Counted from the first letter of the stretch, positions 1 to 8,822 are shown. The stretch: 64,000 nucleotides of DNA from Marinobacter confluentis (GCF_004785685.1 NZ_SRPF01000002.1:744001-808000); one strand, 5' to 3'. Made by a program: numbers and translations. Notes: generated by a model from the letters alone, not told the origin.

Positions 1-635
1 TCAGCCTGGATTCCCTCGACGCCGAGAAATTTCACCGGATTACCCGCACCGGTCGCCTGAGCCAGGTGCTGGACGGTATCGATGCTGCCAAAGAAGCCGG
101 CTTTGAAGGCATCAAACTGAATGCCGTTGTGATGAAAGGCGGCAACGATGAAGAGGTGCCGGACCTGGTAGAGTTTGCCCGTAAAAAGAAAATAGATATT
201 ACTTTTATTGAGGAAATGCCTCTGGGCGAAATCTCTGATCACGACCGCGGCCAGGTGCTGTGTACCAGTGACGAGGTTCGCGACATCATCAGTCAACACC
301 ACGAGCTGATTCCCACGCCAGAGGATTCCGGCGGCCCGGCGCGCTATTTCCGGATGCCGGACAGTAACACCCGGGTGGGCTTCATTTCACCCCATTCCCA
401 CAATTTCTGCTCTACCTGTAACCGGGTTCGGGTAACGGTAGAGGGCCGTTTGCTGCTGTGCCTGGGCAATGAACATTCCATGGATCTGCGCCATGTTCTG
501 CGCAGCCACCCGGAAACCGATGATCAACTGCGCGAAGCCATCATCGGCGCCATGGACCTCAAGCCCGAGCGTCATCACTTTTCCACTGAAGGTGATGTGC
601 AGATTCTGCGCTTCATGAACATGACCGGGGGCTAA
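1..635 (+). CDS. moaA: GTP 3',8-cyclase MoaA, C-terminal part
   Basis: This is the 3' end of a radical-SAM enzyme that converts GTP to the first intermediate of molybdenum cofactor synthesis. The reading frame is open from base 3, so the gene begins before the window and the N-terminal radical-SAM CxxxCxxC cluster is not visible. What is visible is the central barrel and the C-terminal [4Fe-4S] motif CSTC followed by 13 residues and a third Cys, the CxxC-x13-C pattern typical of MoaA that binds substrate GTP. The protein ends GDVQILRFMNMTGG, in line with the GG ending of the family. It makes sense beside a nitrate-respiring gene set that needs molybdoenzymes, though none of those enzymes is in the window. 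Confidence 0.95.
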   Translation, partial: SLDSLDAEKFHRITRTGRLSQVLDGIDAAKEAGFEGIKLNAVVMKGGNDEEVPDLVEFARKKKIDITFIEEMPLGEISDHDRGQVLCTSDEVRDIISQHHELIPTPEDSGGPARYFRMPDSNTRVGFISPHSHNFCSTCNRVRVTVEGRLLLCLGNEHSMDLRHVLRSHPETDDQLREAIIGAMDLKPERHHFSTEGDVQILRFMNMTGG

Positions 636-707
636 GGTCCCCGTTACCCTCCTTCAACCCGGGCGTCTTTCCCGAAGCTCCCAGTTCATCAGGCAAAACT
701 TCAGCAC

Positions 708-734
708 GGAATATTTTTAGCACTCCTCTCGTTG
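708..734 (+). promoter_or_regulatory. Possible ECF-type promoter upstream of the porin
   Basis: GGAAT at 708-712 is followed after 17 bases by CGTTG at 730-734. The -10-like CGTTG and the 17-base gap match the candidate promoter of the nearby ECF sigma operon (9386-9412), but the -35 element matches poorly. It lies about 35 bases before the porin ATG. Speculative. Confidence 0.2.
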
Positions 735-769
735 TCACTGGCACATACACGACAAACGGAGGATGCGAT

Positions 770-1909
770 ATGTATTCAACTTTCCGCCCGGCCCTGGTCT
801 CAGCGATTGTTCTTGCGGCCACAGCGCCGCTGGGTACCGCCCATGCCGACGACCCCCTGGTCCACTCGGAAACTGACGATTTCAGCCTGAAAATTTCCGG
901 CCAGATCAACCGTGCACTGATGGCAGCAGACGATGGCAAGAAGACCACGCTGCTGAATGTGGATAACAACAACAGTTCATCCCGGATCCGCTTTATCGCG
1001 GAATCCAACAATGACGGCCCACTGGCGGCAGGCGCCGCTTATGAGGCCGAGTTCAAGGTCAATAACAGCGCCAGCATCAGCCAGGAGGACGGCAGCGAGA
1101 ACGACACCGAAGCCTTCGAAGCCCGGCGCGCTGAAATCTACATCGCACACGACGATCTCGGCACGGTATGGCTGGGCCAGGGGCCCACGGCAACCGACGG
1201 CGTCAGCCAGCGTGATCTCTCAGGCACCATGAATGCAGGGTTCTCATTCACCAGCCTTGTGGGCGGCGGCATTCTGTTCCGGGACAGCAACACCGGCCTG
1301 CTGACCAACACGGACCTTGGCGATGTGTCTGACAACCTGGACGGATTCAGCCGGAATACCCGCCTGCGATACGACTCACCGGAATTTGATGACTGGCAGT
1401 TCCGAACCTCTGTCATCAATGACGGGGCAATTGACGCCAGCGCTTTCTACAGCTCGGAAATCAAAGACATTCGGGTGATCGCCGCCCTTGGCGTGGGCAA
1501 TGCCAGTGAGCTTGGTGACATCAACAGCCCGCCCACCTATGACTATCTGATGTCCGGCTCCATCTCGGTTCGCAATGATCAAGGTTACAACCTGACCTTT
1601 GCCACTGGCCGGGCAACAGCCATCGACGGCAACCGCGATGATCTGACGTTCCTCTATACCAAGGCCGGCTACCGCACCAATCCGTTTCCGGAACTGGGCG
1701 ATACCGCCCTGTCAGTCGACTGGGGTCAGACCCGAAATGAGGACCAGAACAACGACCAGTCCGACGTGATCGGCGTGCAACTGGCCCAGGATATCGACGC
1801 CATCAACACAGAGGCCTACGCAACACTCAGGCGCGCCTCCCTCGACCGCGATACCCAGAACTTCGATGACATCCTGATTGCCATGGTCGGCTTTCGACTG
1901 GATTTCTGA
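770..1909 (+). CDS. Outer-membrane porin, gram-negative trimeric type
   Basis: A predicted outer-membrane beta-barrel of 379 residues. A signal peptide ends around residue 26 (GTAHA-DD). The mature protein opens with a strand reading FSLKISGQINRALM, typical of Porin_4/OmpC-like porins, continues with alternating short strands and acidic loops, and ends VGFRLDF with the C-terminal Phe recognised by the Bam machinery. It probably lets small hydrophilic solutes cross the outer membrane; the substrate cannot be read from sequence. A purine-rich ribosome site (acggagg) precedes the ATG. A gap of about 90 bases to the next gene makes cotranscription possible but not certain. Confidence 0.85.
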   Translation: MYSTFRPALVSAIVLAATAPLGTAHADDPLVHSETDDFSLKISGQINRALMAADDGKKTTLLNVDNNNSSSRIRFIAESNNDGPLAAGAAYEAEFKVNNSASISQEDGSENDTEAFEARRAEIYIAHDDLGTVWLGQGPTATDGVSQRDLSGTMNAGFSFTSLVGGGILFRDSNTGLLTNTDLGDVSDNLDGFSRNTRLRYDSPEFDDWQFRTSVINDGAIDASAFYSSEIKDIRVIAALGVGNASELGDINSPPTYDYLMSGSISVRNDQGYNLTFATGRATAIDGNRDDLTFLYTKAGYRTNPFPELGDTALSVDWGQTRNEDQNNDQSDVIGVQLAQDIDAINTEAYATLRRASLDRDTQNFDDILIAMVGFRLDF

Positions 1910-1999
1910 CCATTATTTTCAGAAACCACGGAATAAATGTCCGCGCGCCTGCGTTGTCCAGACATAACACGATACACCGGAATCAAGAGGGAACTCATA

Positions 2000-2815
2000 G
2001 TGAATATCTCAGCCCTGTTCAATGACAGCAAGGCCTTTGGCACCCGCGTCACTCAGATGACAGGTGTCAGTGCCAAAGGCCCGATCTCAGCACGGGTGAT
2101 CGCGCCAGAGCGGCCAACGACCGGAGCGCCGATGGTGGCGATTCACGGCATTTCCCGCAACGCCGATGAGCTGGTCGAGCATTTCCAGTCAGAAGCCGCT
2201 GCCCGCAGCCGCGTCATCATCGTCCCGGAGTTCGACAAGAACAACTGGCCGGTTTTTCAGCGCATCACCGGTAAACACCGGCCGGATCTCGCTTTGCTGG
2301 CACTGCTCAACACCCTGCGCCAGAACGGCACCATTGACGACCAGCCTGTCGACCTTTTCGGTTTCTCCGGTGGCGCCCAACTGGCCCACAGGTTCGCCAT
2401 GCTGTTTCCGGAACTCGTCAATCAGATTCACCTGGGTGCTGCTGGCTGGTACACCCTGCCCGTGCCCACCTTGCCCTACCCCCTGGGCATGGGCGCTGGC
2501 TCATCCCGGGGCAACTGGCACCTGCTTATGGAAAGCAGCCTACCGCAATTTCTCAAGCGCCCGATTCACGTGTACGTGGGTGACGAGGATACCGCCCAGG
2601 ACCGGTCACTGCGTCGTGAGCCACTGCTGAACCAGGTGCAGGGAGATACCCGAGTTGAGCGCGCCGAACGCTACGTCAGCCTGATTTCTCACTGCCAGGC
2701 CGAACTGGGCCTGCCGGTAACCGCGCGGCTGACGTTGCTTGAGGGCTGCGGCCACGACTTCGCCCAGTGCTGCTCGGCTGGGGGCCTGGTCCAGATTATG
2801 AGTCGCGTGAATTAA
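2000..2815 (+). CDS. Alpha/beta-hydrolase-fold protein
   Basis: A 271-residue cytoplasmic alpha/beta hydrolase. Starting at GTG 2000, which has an AAGAGGGAA ribosome site, the conserved pieces are HGISRN (oxyanion-hole region, about residue 49), the nucleophile elbow GFSGGAQ with Ser123, an acidic residue in YVGDEDT near 195 and the catalytic His in GHDF at 252. An upstream in-frame ATG at 1937 lacks a good ribosome site and would add 21 residues that look non-coding. No signal peptide or lid domain is evident. The substrate is unknown; it could be an esterase or lactonase-like enzyme. The next gene starts 32 bases downstream in the same direction. Confidence 0.75.
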   Translation: MNISALFNDSKAFGTRVTQMTGVSAKGPISARVIAPERPTTGAPMVAIHGISRNADELVEHFQSEAAARSRVIIVPEFDKNNWPVFQRITGKHRPDLALLALLNTLRQNGTIDDQPVDLFGFSGGAQLAHRFAMLFPELVNQIHLGAAGWYTLPVPTLPYPLGMGAGSSRGNWHLLMESSLPQFLKRPIHVYVGDEDTAQDRSLRREPLLNQVQGDTRVERAERYVSLISHCQAELGLPVTARLTLLEGCGHDFAQCCSAGGLVQIMSRVN

Positions 2816-2847
2816 CCAACCGCCAACCCAGACAAGGAGACCCGATC

Positions 2848-3924
2848 ATGAGTTTTGAAGCCATTGTGAATGACCCTGCAACGCAACTGGCCGAAGCCAA
2901 GTGGTGCTTCGCCAGCCGGCGCGTTAACCGCGACCATGCGGTATCGCTGATGACGGATTTTGAGAATACCCGCCACGGCGACCTGATCCTTGGCCGCGTC
3001 ATGGAGCTAGGCAAGCATGGAGGCATACAGCTTGCCGCCGGCCGCCGCTCAGAGCTGTTCGTAGGCGATCTGGTGGTGCTTCCCTGTGCTGCCCGATATG
3101 CGCCGGACCAGTTTGAAGGTATCGCCGAGATAGACCCGGAAGGCGCCGACATGCTTGCCGGTGGCGGATGCCTGGGCAAGGTCCGGGCACGCAACGAACG
3201 GGTAAAACCGCCCACCCGGGTGCTGCCCATTGGCCGTTTGACCAACTCATCCGGCCAGGCCGTAAACGTCGCGGATTACGCCCTGCCAGACCCGGAGCGT
3301 GCGTCCCGTATTCCCGTTATCGCCGTATTCGGCACCGCGATGAATTCGGGCAAGACTCTGGCCACGGCCCGGCTGGGCTATGGCCTGCGACAGACCGGCC
3401 TGCGGGTCGCCACCATCAAGGTAACCGGCACCGGCTCATTCGGTGATTTCAACGAATACGAAGACACGGGTGTGCACTACACCGCGGACTTCACCGACGC
3501 CGGCCTGGCGACGACTTACCTGGTGCCACTGCCACCGATCAAACGCTGCATAGAACGGCTGCTGGCCGACGCCGAGCGCCACGAGTGCGATGTGGTAGTC
3601 ATGGAAGTGGCAGACGGACTTTTCCAGCGTGAATCGGCGGCACTGCTGGCCGACACCGAATTCCACGACCGGATCGGTGGGATGGTTTTTGCCTGCGGCG
3701 ACGCCGTTGCCGCCGCCGGCGGTGTCCAGGAACTGCGCCGCCTGGGTTACGAGCCAGACGTCCTCACCGGCATGCTGAGCTGTTCGCCCATGGCCGTTGC
3801 CGAGGCCCAGGCCGCCACCGGCATTCGGGTCATGACCAAAGGCGAACTGTCTGACCCGGGTGAAGCCATGGCAATCCTGCGTAAAACCACCCGGCCGGAA
3901 ACGAAAACCGCGGCAACCTCATGA
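2848..3924 (+). CDS. P-loop NTPase, DUF1611-like
   Basis: A 358-residue protein of uncertain function. The central part carries a Walker A loop, GTAMNSGKT (about residues 164-172), followed by a strand/helix unit (GLRVATIKVTGTGSFGD) and an acidic Walker-B-like strand VVVMEVADG. The arrangement resembles DUF1611-type and MobB/dethiobiotin-synthetase-like NTPases. The N-terminal third has no recognised motif. ATG 2848 follows an ideal AAGGAGA site, so I prefer it to start codons further upstream that lie within the previous gene. Its stop overlaps the ATG of the ABC gene in an ATGA junction, implying translational coupling. Identity beyond 'P-loop protein' is weak. Confidence 0.6.
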   Translation: MSFEAIVNDPATQLAEAKWCFASRRVNRDHAVSLMTDFENTRHGDLILGRVMELGKHGGIQLAAGRRSELFVGDLVVLPCAARYAPDQFEGIAEIDPEGADMLAGGGCLGKVRARNERVKPPTRVLPIGRLTNSSGQAVNVADYALPDPERASRIPVIAVFGTAMNSGKTLATARLGYGLRQTGLRVATIKVTGTGSFGDFNEYEDTGVHYTADFTDAGLATTYLVPLPPIKRCIERLLADAERHECDVVVMEVADGLFQRESAALLADTEFHDRIGGMVFACGDAVAAAGGVQELRRLGYEPDVLTGMLSCSPMAVAEAQAATGIRVMTKGELSDPGEAMAILRKTTRPETKTAATS

Positions 3925-5552
3925 TGCCGGAACTGCTAGGGCAAGGCCGCCGCCGGATGCTGATTGGCGTTTTTGCACTGATCTGTGCAGAGGGCGCTGC
4001 GGCCGGGGCTGCGGCCTTCGCCACCCGCATGTTATTCAACGCCCTGCACGGCCAACAGTCGCTGCCCACGCAGCCCATGGCCCTGCTGGCGATCTCCGGC
4101 CTGCTGATCGCCCTTTGCCGTGTAGCAGCCCGCACCCGTGGTGAACGGATGGGACAGCACTACGCCCTGGATATTCGCCATGCCCTGTTCAACCAGGGCA
4201 CTGCCATGTCGGTGAGTGACGTGTCGGCAAGGCGGGCGGGCTATATGTCACTGCGATTCGTCGGGGATCTGACGGCCTTTCGCAACTGGCTGGGGCTGGG
4301 CCTGCCCCGGCTGCTGGCCGCAGTGGTACTGATACCCACCACGCTGCTGGTTCTGGGCTGGATGCACCTGCCGTTTATCTGGGTCGTGGCGCCGCTGTTC
4401 CTGGCGGCTCTGATGGCTATCGGTCTGGGTGGTCTGAAGCTTCCGTCCATGCAGCGGCGGGTGCGCTCGCGCCGGGCCGCCATTGCCGCGGATATGGCCG
4501 AACGCATGCCCATAGCTCCGGAACTGGGGCAACTCGGCCGCCGCAGCCTGGAAGCAAAACGCATCGACCGTCGATCCAGGCGGCTGATATCCGCCGCACT
4601 GACCCGGGTCCGACACGCTGAAGTTCTGAAAAGCGTGCCCGACATGGTAGCGGGTTGTTCTGCGGTTGCAGTGATCTGGATCGGCAGCCGGCACAATCTC
4701 GACACCGGCACCATCGCCGGTGCCCTGTCGGCGCTCGGCATTGCGCTCAAGCCAATGCGGGATCTGGCAGGGGTCTGGAACCACGGAGCCGCCTTCTCAG
4801 CCGCCCATAAAAAATGCGTGGCAGCACTGCAACGGCCAAGGCGCCGGGAAGCCCCGGGCGGCAGGCAACTGGCCAGAAACAGGCCCCTATCGGTGAGTTT
4901 TGTTGATACGGTTCTGCCGCCAATTTCGGGGCTGAACGCACGGATTTCGGCCGGCAGCCGAGTTAAACTGGCTGGTGCCAACGGTGCCGGCAAATCCCGG
5001 TTGATGAACGCACTGGCAGGCCTGGACACTCTGGACGGAGGCGCAGTCACCCTTAATGGCGAGAATCTGGCCGACCTTTCCCAGGGCAGTCTGCGGCGGA
5101 GCATAGTCAGAATCGGCAGCAACCCGGCGATTCTGAAAGGCACTCTGCGTAAGGCATTAACGCTGGGGCTTGATCGAAGACCAGACGATGGTCGTATCCT
5201 GAAAGCTGCCGGAAAAGCCGGTCTTGATGCCATGCTTGAATCCGCGGATGATCTGGAATACACGGTGGCCGAAGGCGGGCGCAACCTTTCGGCGGGCCAG
5301 CGGGTAAAGATTTCCATGGTCAGGGCCATGCTGTCACGGCCGGGCCTTATTCTGATAGACAGCTCGGCAGCGCAACTGGACAGAAGCGGCATTCAGGCGC
5401 TGGCTGACTGGGTGGCCCACCAGAATGCGACGGTGATGGCCAGTGAACAAGTGAACCTGCCCTCTGAACTGTTTGATCAAAAGATCACCCTGGACCAGCG
5501 CCAGAAAACGTCAGTGACCCAGACAACGTTGCCAATGAGAATGGACGCATGA
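3921..5552 (+). CDS. ABC transporter half-molecule with eroded ATPase site
   Basis: A 543-residue fused membrane/ATPase protein like the CydC/CydD and exporter families. Residues 1-290 hold about six hydrophobic segments; residues 325-520 form the nucleotide-binding domain. Walker A is intact (GANGAGKS, 352-359) and the signature is LSAGQ (456-460). The residue after the Walker B aspartate is Ser481 instead of the catalytic Glu, the H-loop His is replaced by Glu509 (ASEQ), and the Q-loop Gln appears to be Ser400. Such a site should bind but hardly hydrolyse ATP alone; no partner subunit is encoded nearby. ATGA overlaps at both ends couple it to the P-loop protein and the subtilisin. The cargo is unknown. 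Confidence 0.75.
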   Translation: MMPELLGQGRRRMLIGVFALICAEGAAAGAAAFATRMLFNALHGQQSLPTQPMALLAISGLLIALCRVAARTRGERMGQHYALDIRHALFNQGTAMSVSDVSARRAGYMSLRFVGDLTAFRNWLGLGLPRLLAAVVLIPTTLLVLGWMHLPFIWVVAPLFLAALMAIGLGGLKLPSMQRRVRSRRAAIAADMAERMPIAPELGQLGRRSLEAKRIDRRSRRLISAALTRVRHAEVLKSVPDMVAGCSAVAVIWIGSRHNLDTGTIAGALSALGIALKPMRDLAGVWNHGAAFSAAHKKCVAALQRPRRREAPGGRQLARNRPLSVSFVDTVLPPISGLNARISAGSRVKLAGANGAGKSRLMNALAGLDTLDGGAVTLNGENLADLSQGSLRRSIVRIGSNPAILKGTLRKALTLGLDRRPDDGRILKAAGKAGLDAMLESADDLEYTVAEGGRNLSAGQRVKISMVRAMLSRPGLILIDSSAAQLDRSGIQALADWVAHQNATVMASEQVNLPSELFDQKITLDQRQKTSVTQTTLPMRMDA

Positions 5553-7075
5553 AGACCCTCTACCCCTTTCTGAAATCCCGGACACCCAACGGCGGATCAG
5601 GTCATTGCCTTGCCCTTCTTCTGGTTCCGGCACTGGCGCTCGTGCTGAGCCTGCCAGTAAAGGCTTTGGCCGACGACGAGTTCGAGGATCTGGCCGAGGA
5701 GGCTGCGGAAGAATCGGCGGAGGAAGCCGCCGAAGAAGCCGCGGAGGAAGCTGCTGAGGAATCCGCTGAAGAAGCCGCCGAGGAAGCCGCTGAAGAGGCT
5801 GCGGAAGAATCCGCAGAGGAAGCAGCCGAAGAGTCGGCGGAAGAATCAGCCGAAGAATCCTCGGAAGACGCCATGGAGGAGGTCAGTGGCGAGATGGAAA
5901 ACCCGGACATGCGGGCAAGCCAACGCGACCTTGCGGACCGGGTTTTCGAGGATTTCGGCGAGCGCGACCTGGTGGTGCAACAGGAGCTGCTGATCATGGC
6001 CGAGCCAGAACAGGTCGACCTGCTGTTAACCCAGTCCGAGCTGACCCTGATCAGCCGCCGCCCGCTGAACCAGCTACCCGGCACCCTGGCCAGGTTCCGT
6101 GTGGGCGACGCCTACAGCCCCGAGCAGGTGCGACAGCGGCTTCAGGGCCAGCTGCCCGGCGCCAGCATTGACCTGAACCATGGTTACCGGATTTCCGAGG
6201 CTTCCGGCGAATGGCCTTCTGAACCGGCTACGGGCGCTCTCGCCGGTGGCGTATACCAGTTACCGGAGACGTCGGCCGGCAAACGCCTTCGCATTGGCAT
6301 GATTGATACCGATATCGATATTAACCACCTGGTATTCTCCGACAGTCAGATTACCCGCAGGGATTTTCTGTCAGAGAATCGTGACCGCGATCGGGAGCAT
6401 GGCACCGGGGTTGCGTCTCTGCTCGTTGGCCAAACGCCCGGATTCCGGGGAGTCGCCACCGGACACCACCTGTTCGCCGCATCGGTTTTTGCCCATTATC
6501 GTGATCGCGGGCTGGTGGCAACTTCCCATGATCTGGTCGCCGCCATGGACTGGCTGATCAGCCAGCAGGTGGCCGCTATCAACATCAGCCTGGCCGGCCC
6601 TGCCAACCAGGTCGTTGCCGCCGCAATCAGCCGGCTGGCCGACGCCGGGGTTCTGATGGTGGCAGCGGTGGGCAATGAGGGCCCGTTTGCCGCGCCCAGG
6701 TATCCGGCGGCCTATGACCGCGTGGTAGGCGTAACAGCAGTTGACCGGGATGGCCGGCTCTACAGCCGGGCCGGACGCGGGGCCCATGTGGATTACGCGG
6801 GACCGGGCGTTGCCGTTGAGGTGGCCGAAGCGGGATCGGGTTCAGCGTACACACCCGCCAGTGGCACATCCTACGCCACCCCGCTGATCACCGGTCTGTT
6901 ACTGGCCTATGGTGGCCAGGAAGACGTCAGCAGTGGGGACCCAGACGCCCTGAACCGGTTGATCGAACGTGACCTGGTGGACCTGGGACAACCCGGCCGC
7001 GATCCGCTTTACGGAAAAGGTCTGCCTGGCAGGAACTGGATTGCAGACACACTTTCGCTATCAGAAGCCCCCTGA
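5549..7075 (+). CDS. Secreted subtilisin-family (S8) protease with acidic AAEE repeat
   Basis: A 508-residue serine protease. A Sec signal peptide (hydrophobic about 20-40) ends near ALA-DD. Residues 47-108 are an uninterrupted run of AAEE/SAEE tetrapeptides, about sixteen copies. Residues 120-245 are a spacer or prodomain, and 247-455 the S8 domain with the full triad: Asp253 (GMIDTD), His284 (EHGTGVAS) and Ser441 (GTSYATP), plus oxyanion Asn376 (GNEG). No GlyGly-CTERM or autotransporter barrel follows. Its ATG overlaps the ABC stop. Thirteen bases after its stop, a barrel gene of the ECF sigma operon ends on the other strand. A role in cleaving an envelope or anti-sigma substrate is inference from this neighbourhood. 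Confidence 0.85.
   Translation: MKTLYPFLKSRTPNGGSGHCLALLLVPALALVLSLPVKALADDEFEDLAEEAAEESAEEAAEEAAEEAAEESAEEAAEEAAEEAAEESAEEAAEESAEESAEESSEDAMEEVSGEMENPDMRASQRDLADRVFEDFGERDLVVQQELLIMAEPEQVDLLLTQSELTLISRRPLNQLPGTLARFRVGDAYSPEQVRQRLQGQLPGASIDLNHGYRISEASGEWPSEPATGALAGGVYQLPETSAGKRLRIGMIDTDIDINHLVFSDSQITRRDFLSENRDRDREHGTGVASLLVGQTPGFRGVATGHHLFAASVFAHYRDRGLVATSHDLVAAMDWLISQQVAAINISLAGPANQVVAAAISRLADAGVLMVAAVGNEGPFAAPRYPAAYDRVVGVTAVDRDGRLYSRAGRGAHVDYAGPGVAVEVAEAGSGSAYTPASGTSYATPLITGLLLAYGGQEDVSSGDPDALNRLIERDLVDLGQPGRDPLYGKGLPGRNWIADTLSLSEAP
5687..5872 (+). repeat. Tetrapeptide-coding (A/S)(A/S)EE repeat inside the protease gene
   Basis: The bases encode about sixteen tandem AAEE/SAEE units. Codons vary freely among GCG/GCC/GCT and GAA/GAG, so the repetition is much stronger in the protein than in the DNA. 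That argues for selection on the peptide and not for recent polymerase slippage. Confidence 0.9.
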
Positions 7076-7088
7076 CCACCAGCTTCAG

Positions 7089-8030
7089 TCAGAGCAGGGC
7101 GACTTCCAGCATCACTTCAATGCGGTTGTCGTCAAAATCCAGGGCGGGGTTATCGGAACTGTAGTTACGGTGTTCATACTTCAGCTCGACCGTCACTGAA
7201 TCAGAGACAGGGGCATCCATTCGCAAACGCCAGCGGGTGCGGTCGTCCTCGCGGCGAACACCAAGGGCCGGATCGGTTTCATCGTACCGCCGCTTTTCGT
7301 AACGCCAGTCAGCCCGCACTCTGATCGGCCAGTCATCAGCCAGTGTCATCCGTTCCACATAACCAAAGCTGATCCGGCGGGCGTTGTAATCAAATACTGA
7401 GTCGCTGGCCTGACGCTGGTTGTAGCGGGCACTTACCGTCAGGTACCGATTGGTGCCATTGAGAAAGTAATAGCCGGAGGCGTCCAGCCTCTGGCCCTTG
7501 TTATCGCGCCCCTGCTGGCCGCTGAAATCCGTATTCTCGAGGCCAAGGCTGCCGCGGATATAGAGATCCCGGGTTACCAGATCACTCAGATAGCCGCTGA
7601 GCTTCTGTTTGTTCAGTAACGCTTCGCCGCCAATGCGGGCGTAGGTTGCATCCACGATAGCCCCTGCGGTTATCCCGGACAGGTCGCGGCTCAGATCCAG
7701 GTAGCCGTAATGTAGCTGAAGATCGAAGTCGTCTTCCTGGAAATACCGCCGACCTTCCAACGCATATCCGAAGCGAAGATCGATGTTCTTGCGGACTTTA
7801 TCCCGATAGGTCAGATCGAGGTTTCCGACGGCGGCAAAATCACTTTCCGGGGAAGATACGTCCAGCGAATCCACCAACAGATTGTCTTCAAAGCGCAGAC
7901 CGCCGGCCACAGAGGCTTCGAGATTGTCTGACTGGGCGAAGAGTTCAGGGCTGAAAGCAAACGCCAGGCCCGATACCAGTGCCAGGCGAGCATAACGCGC
8001 ATTTGATGCCGGCGATGAAAATGATGACAT
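7089..8030 (-). CDS. Outer-membrane beta-barrel protein of the ECF sigma operon
   Basis: A 313-residue predicted envelope protein. The signal peptide runs to about residue 32 (SPELFAQ-SD). The rest alternates amphipathic strands with charged turns, rich in Tyr, Arg and Asp (for example LDLTYRDKVRKNIDLRFGYA), as expected for a barrel of roughly 12-14 strands. The end, IEVMLEVALL, lacks the usual terminal Phe. A GGGAG site precedes the ATG. The gene lies 42 bases after the anti-sigma gene in the same direction, so it is probably cotranscribed. It could be the sensor or a regulon member; I do not recognise a named family. Confidence 0.65.
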   Translation of the reverse strand: MSSFSSPASNARYARLALVSGLAFAFSPELFAQSDNLEASVAGGLRFEDNLLVDSLDVSSPESDFAAVGNLDLTYRDKVRKNIDLRFGYALEGRRYFQEDDFDLQLHYGYLDLSRDLSGITAGAIVDATYARIGGEALLNKQKLSGYLSDLVTRDLYIRGSLGLENTDFSGQQGRDNKGQRLDASGYYFLNGTNRYLTVSARYNQRQASDSVFDYNARRISFGYVERMTLADDWPIRVRADWRYEKRRYDETDPALGVRREDDRTRWRLRMDAPVSDSVTVELKYEHRNYSSDNPALDFDDNRIEVMLEVALL

Positions 8031-8059
8031 TGGAACTCCCTGTCAAAAAACCATTGAGA

Positions 8060-8074
8060 AGGGGCGCAGCCCCT
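8060..8074 (-). terminator. Hairpin between anti-sigma and barrel genes
   Basis: AGGGGC-GCA-GCCCCT forms a six-base-pair stem overlapping the end of the anti-sigma gene. On the minus strand it is followed about ten bases later by a run of six T. The gap to the T tract is too long for a classic terminator, so a partial terminator or attenuator reducing barrel expression is more likely. Confidence 0.4.
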
Positions 8075-8822
8075 ATTCCCAGCCATCTGAAATCAGAGAC
8101 TGCTCCTGCCCGGCGCTCAGGGGCTCGCCCCCACGCAGGTCTGATAATGCATCAGCCACAGGGCCACTGCCGCCGGAAGCGGGGGCATAGCTCTGCCCGT
8201 TCTCTCCCTCTGCCAGGATCTTTTCAGCGCGGATCTGCCACTGGCCCTGACCAGAGCGGCAGGCCAGCCCGACTGTCTGCTGACCCTGAACCTGGGCTGC
8301 AAACTGGCGGCAGATGCCCGCCTCTGCAGTCTGGAACGTGGCAACCGGCATCACCTGCACCGTGTCGTCTGGCTGGCCATGAATCGAACCACTGGGCGTC
8401 TGCTCAAGGGCCTCATTCAATGCCTCGGCCAGAGTACCCTGGCGGGAATCGCCCGGCGACAGTATAAAGGCACCGGCAGCTACCAACAGGGTGACGCTTG
8501 CCGCCGTGGCATAGGCCCAGCGGCTGAACGCCGGTTTCTTCGGGAATTCCACAACTCTGGCGCTCTGCCCTGAACCGGTGTCTGACTCCGAAGACGATTC
8601 AGCAGACTGGCCACGGGCCGCGTCGATCAGCCGCTGGGGAACCGGCTCATCAAGGATACTGTCCAGGCCGCCGCTGATCAGCTGGTCAGATTCGCGAAGC
8701 CGGGCGAGAAAATCCCGGGCCTCGGTGTCTTCTGCCAGAAGCTTTTCCACGTCGGCAACCTGATCAGGTTCCAGCTCCTGGTCAGCGTAGGCCATGATCT
8801 TTTCAAAATCGTGATCGTTCAT
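8073..8822 (-). CDS. Single-pass membrane anti-sigma factor
   Basis: A 249-residue protein. The N-terminal 60 residues are a helical anti-sigma domain (ADQELEPDQVADVEKLLAED) without the HxxxCxxC zinc motif, so it is a non-zinc version. A linker rich in Ser and Asp leads to one membrane helix at about 103-122, then a periplasmic part of about 125 residues. That part contains CRQFAAQVQG and GLACRSGQGQW, which resembles the C-terminal pattern of the 17-kDa surface antigen family (CRxY..., ACRxxDGxW) and could form one disulfide. Its ATG overlaps the sigma gene stop by ATGA. It should hold the sigma factor at the membrane until an envelope signal arrives. Confidence 0.75.
   Translation of the reverse strand: MNDHDFEKIMAYADQELEPDQVADVEKLLAEDTEARDFLARLRESDQLISGGLDSILDEPVPQRLIDAARGQSAESSSESDTGSGQSARVVEFPKKPAFSRWAYATAASVTLLVAAGAFILSPGDSRQGTLAEALNEALEQTPSGSIHGQPDDTVQVMPVATFQTAEAGICRQFAAQVQGQQTVGLACRSGQGQWQIRAEKILAEGENGQSYAPASGGSGPVADALSDLRGGEPLSAGQEQSLISDGWE

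Noticed and set aside
4241..5392. Long open frame of 383 codons on the minus strand inside the ABC gene
   Set aside because: Arg/Ser/Pro-rich composition typical of the antisense of a GC-rich gene; the plus strand carries clear ABC motifs.
5602..6084. Minus-strand frame encoding a Ser/Ala repeat opposite the AAEE tract
   Set aside because: It is the antisense of the acidic repeat; the plus strand has the signal peptide and the subtilisin triad.
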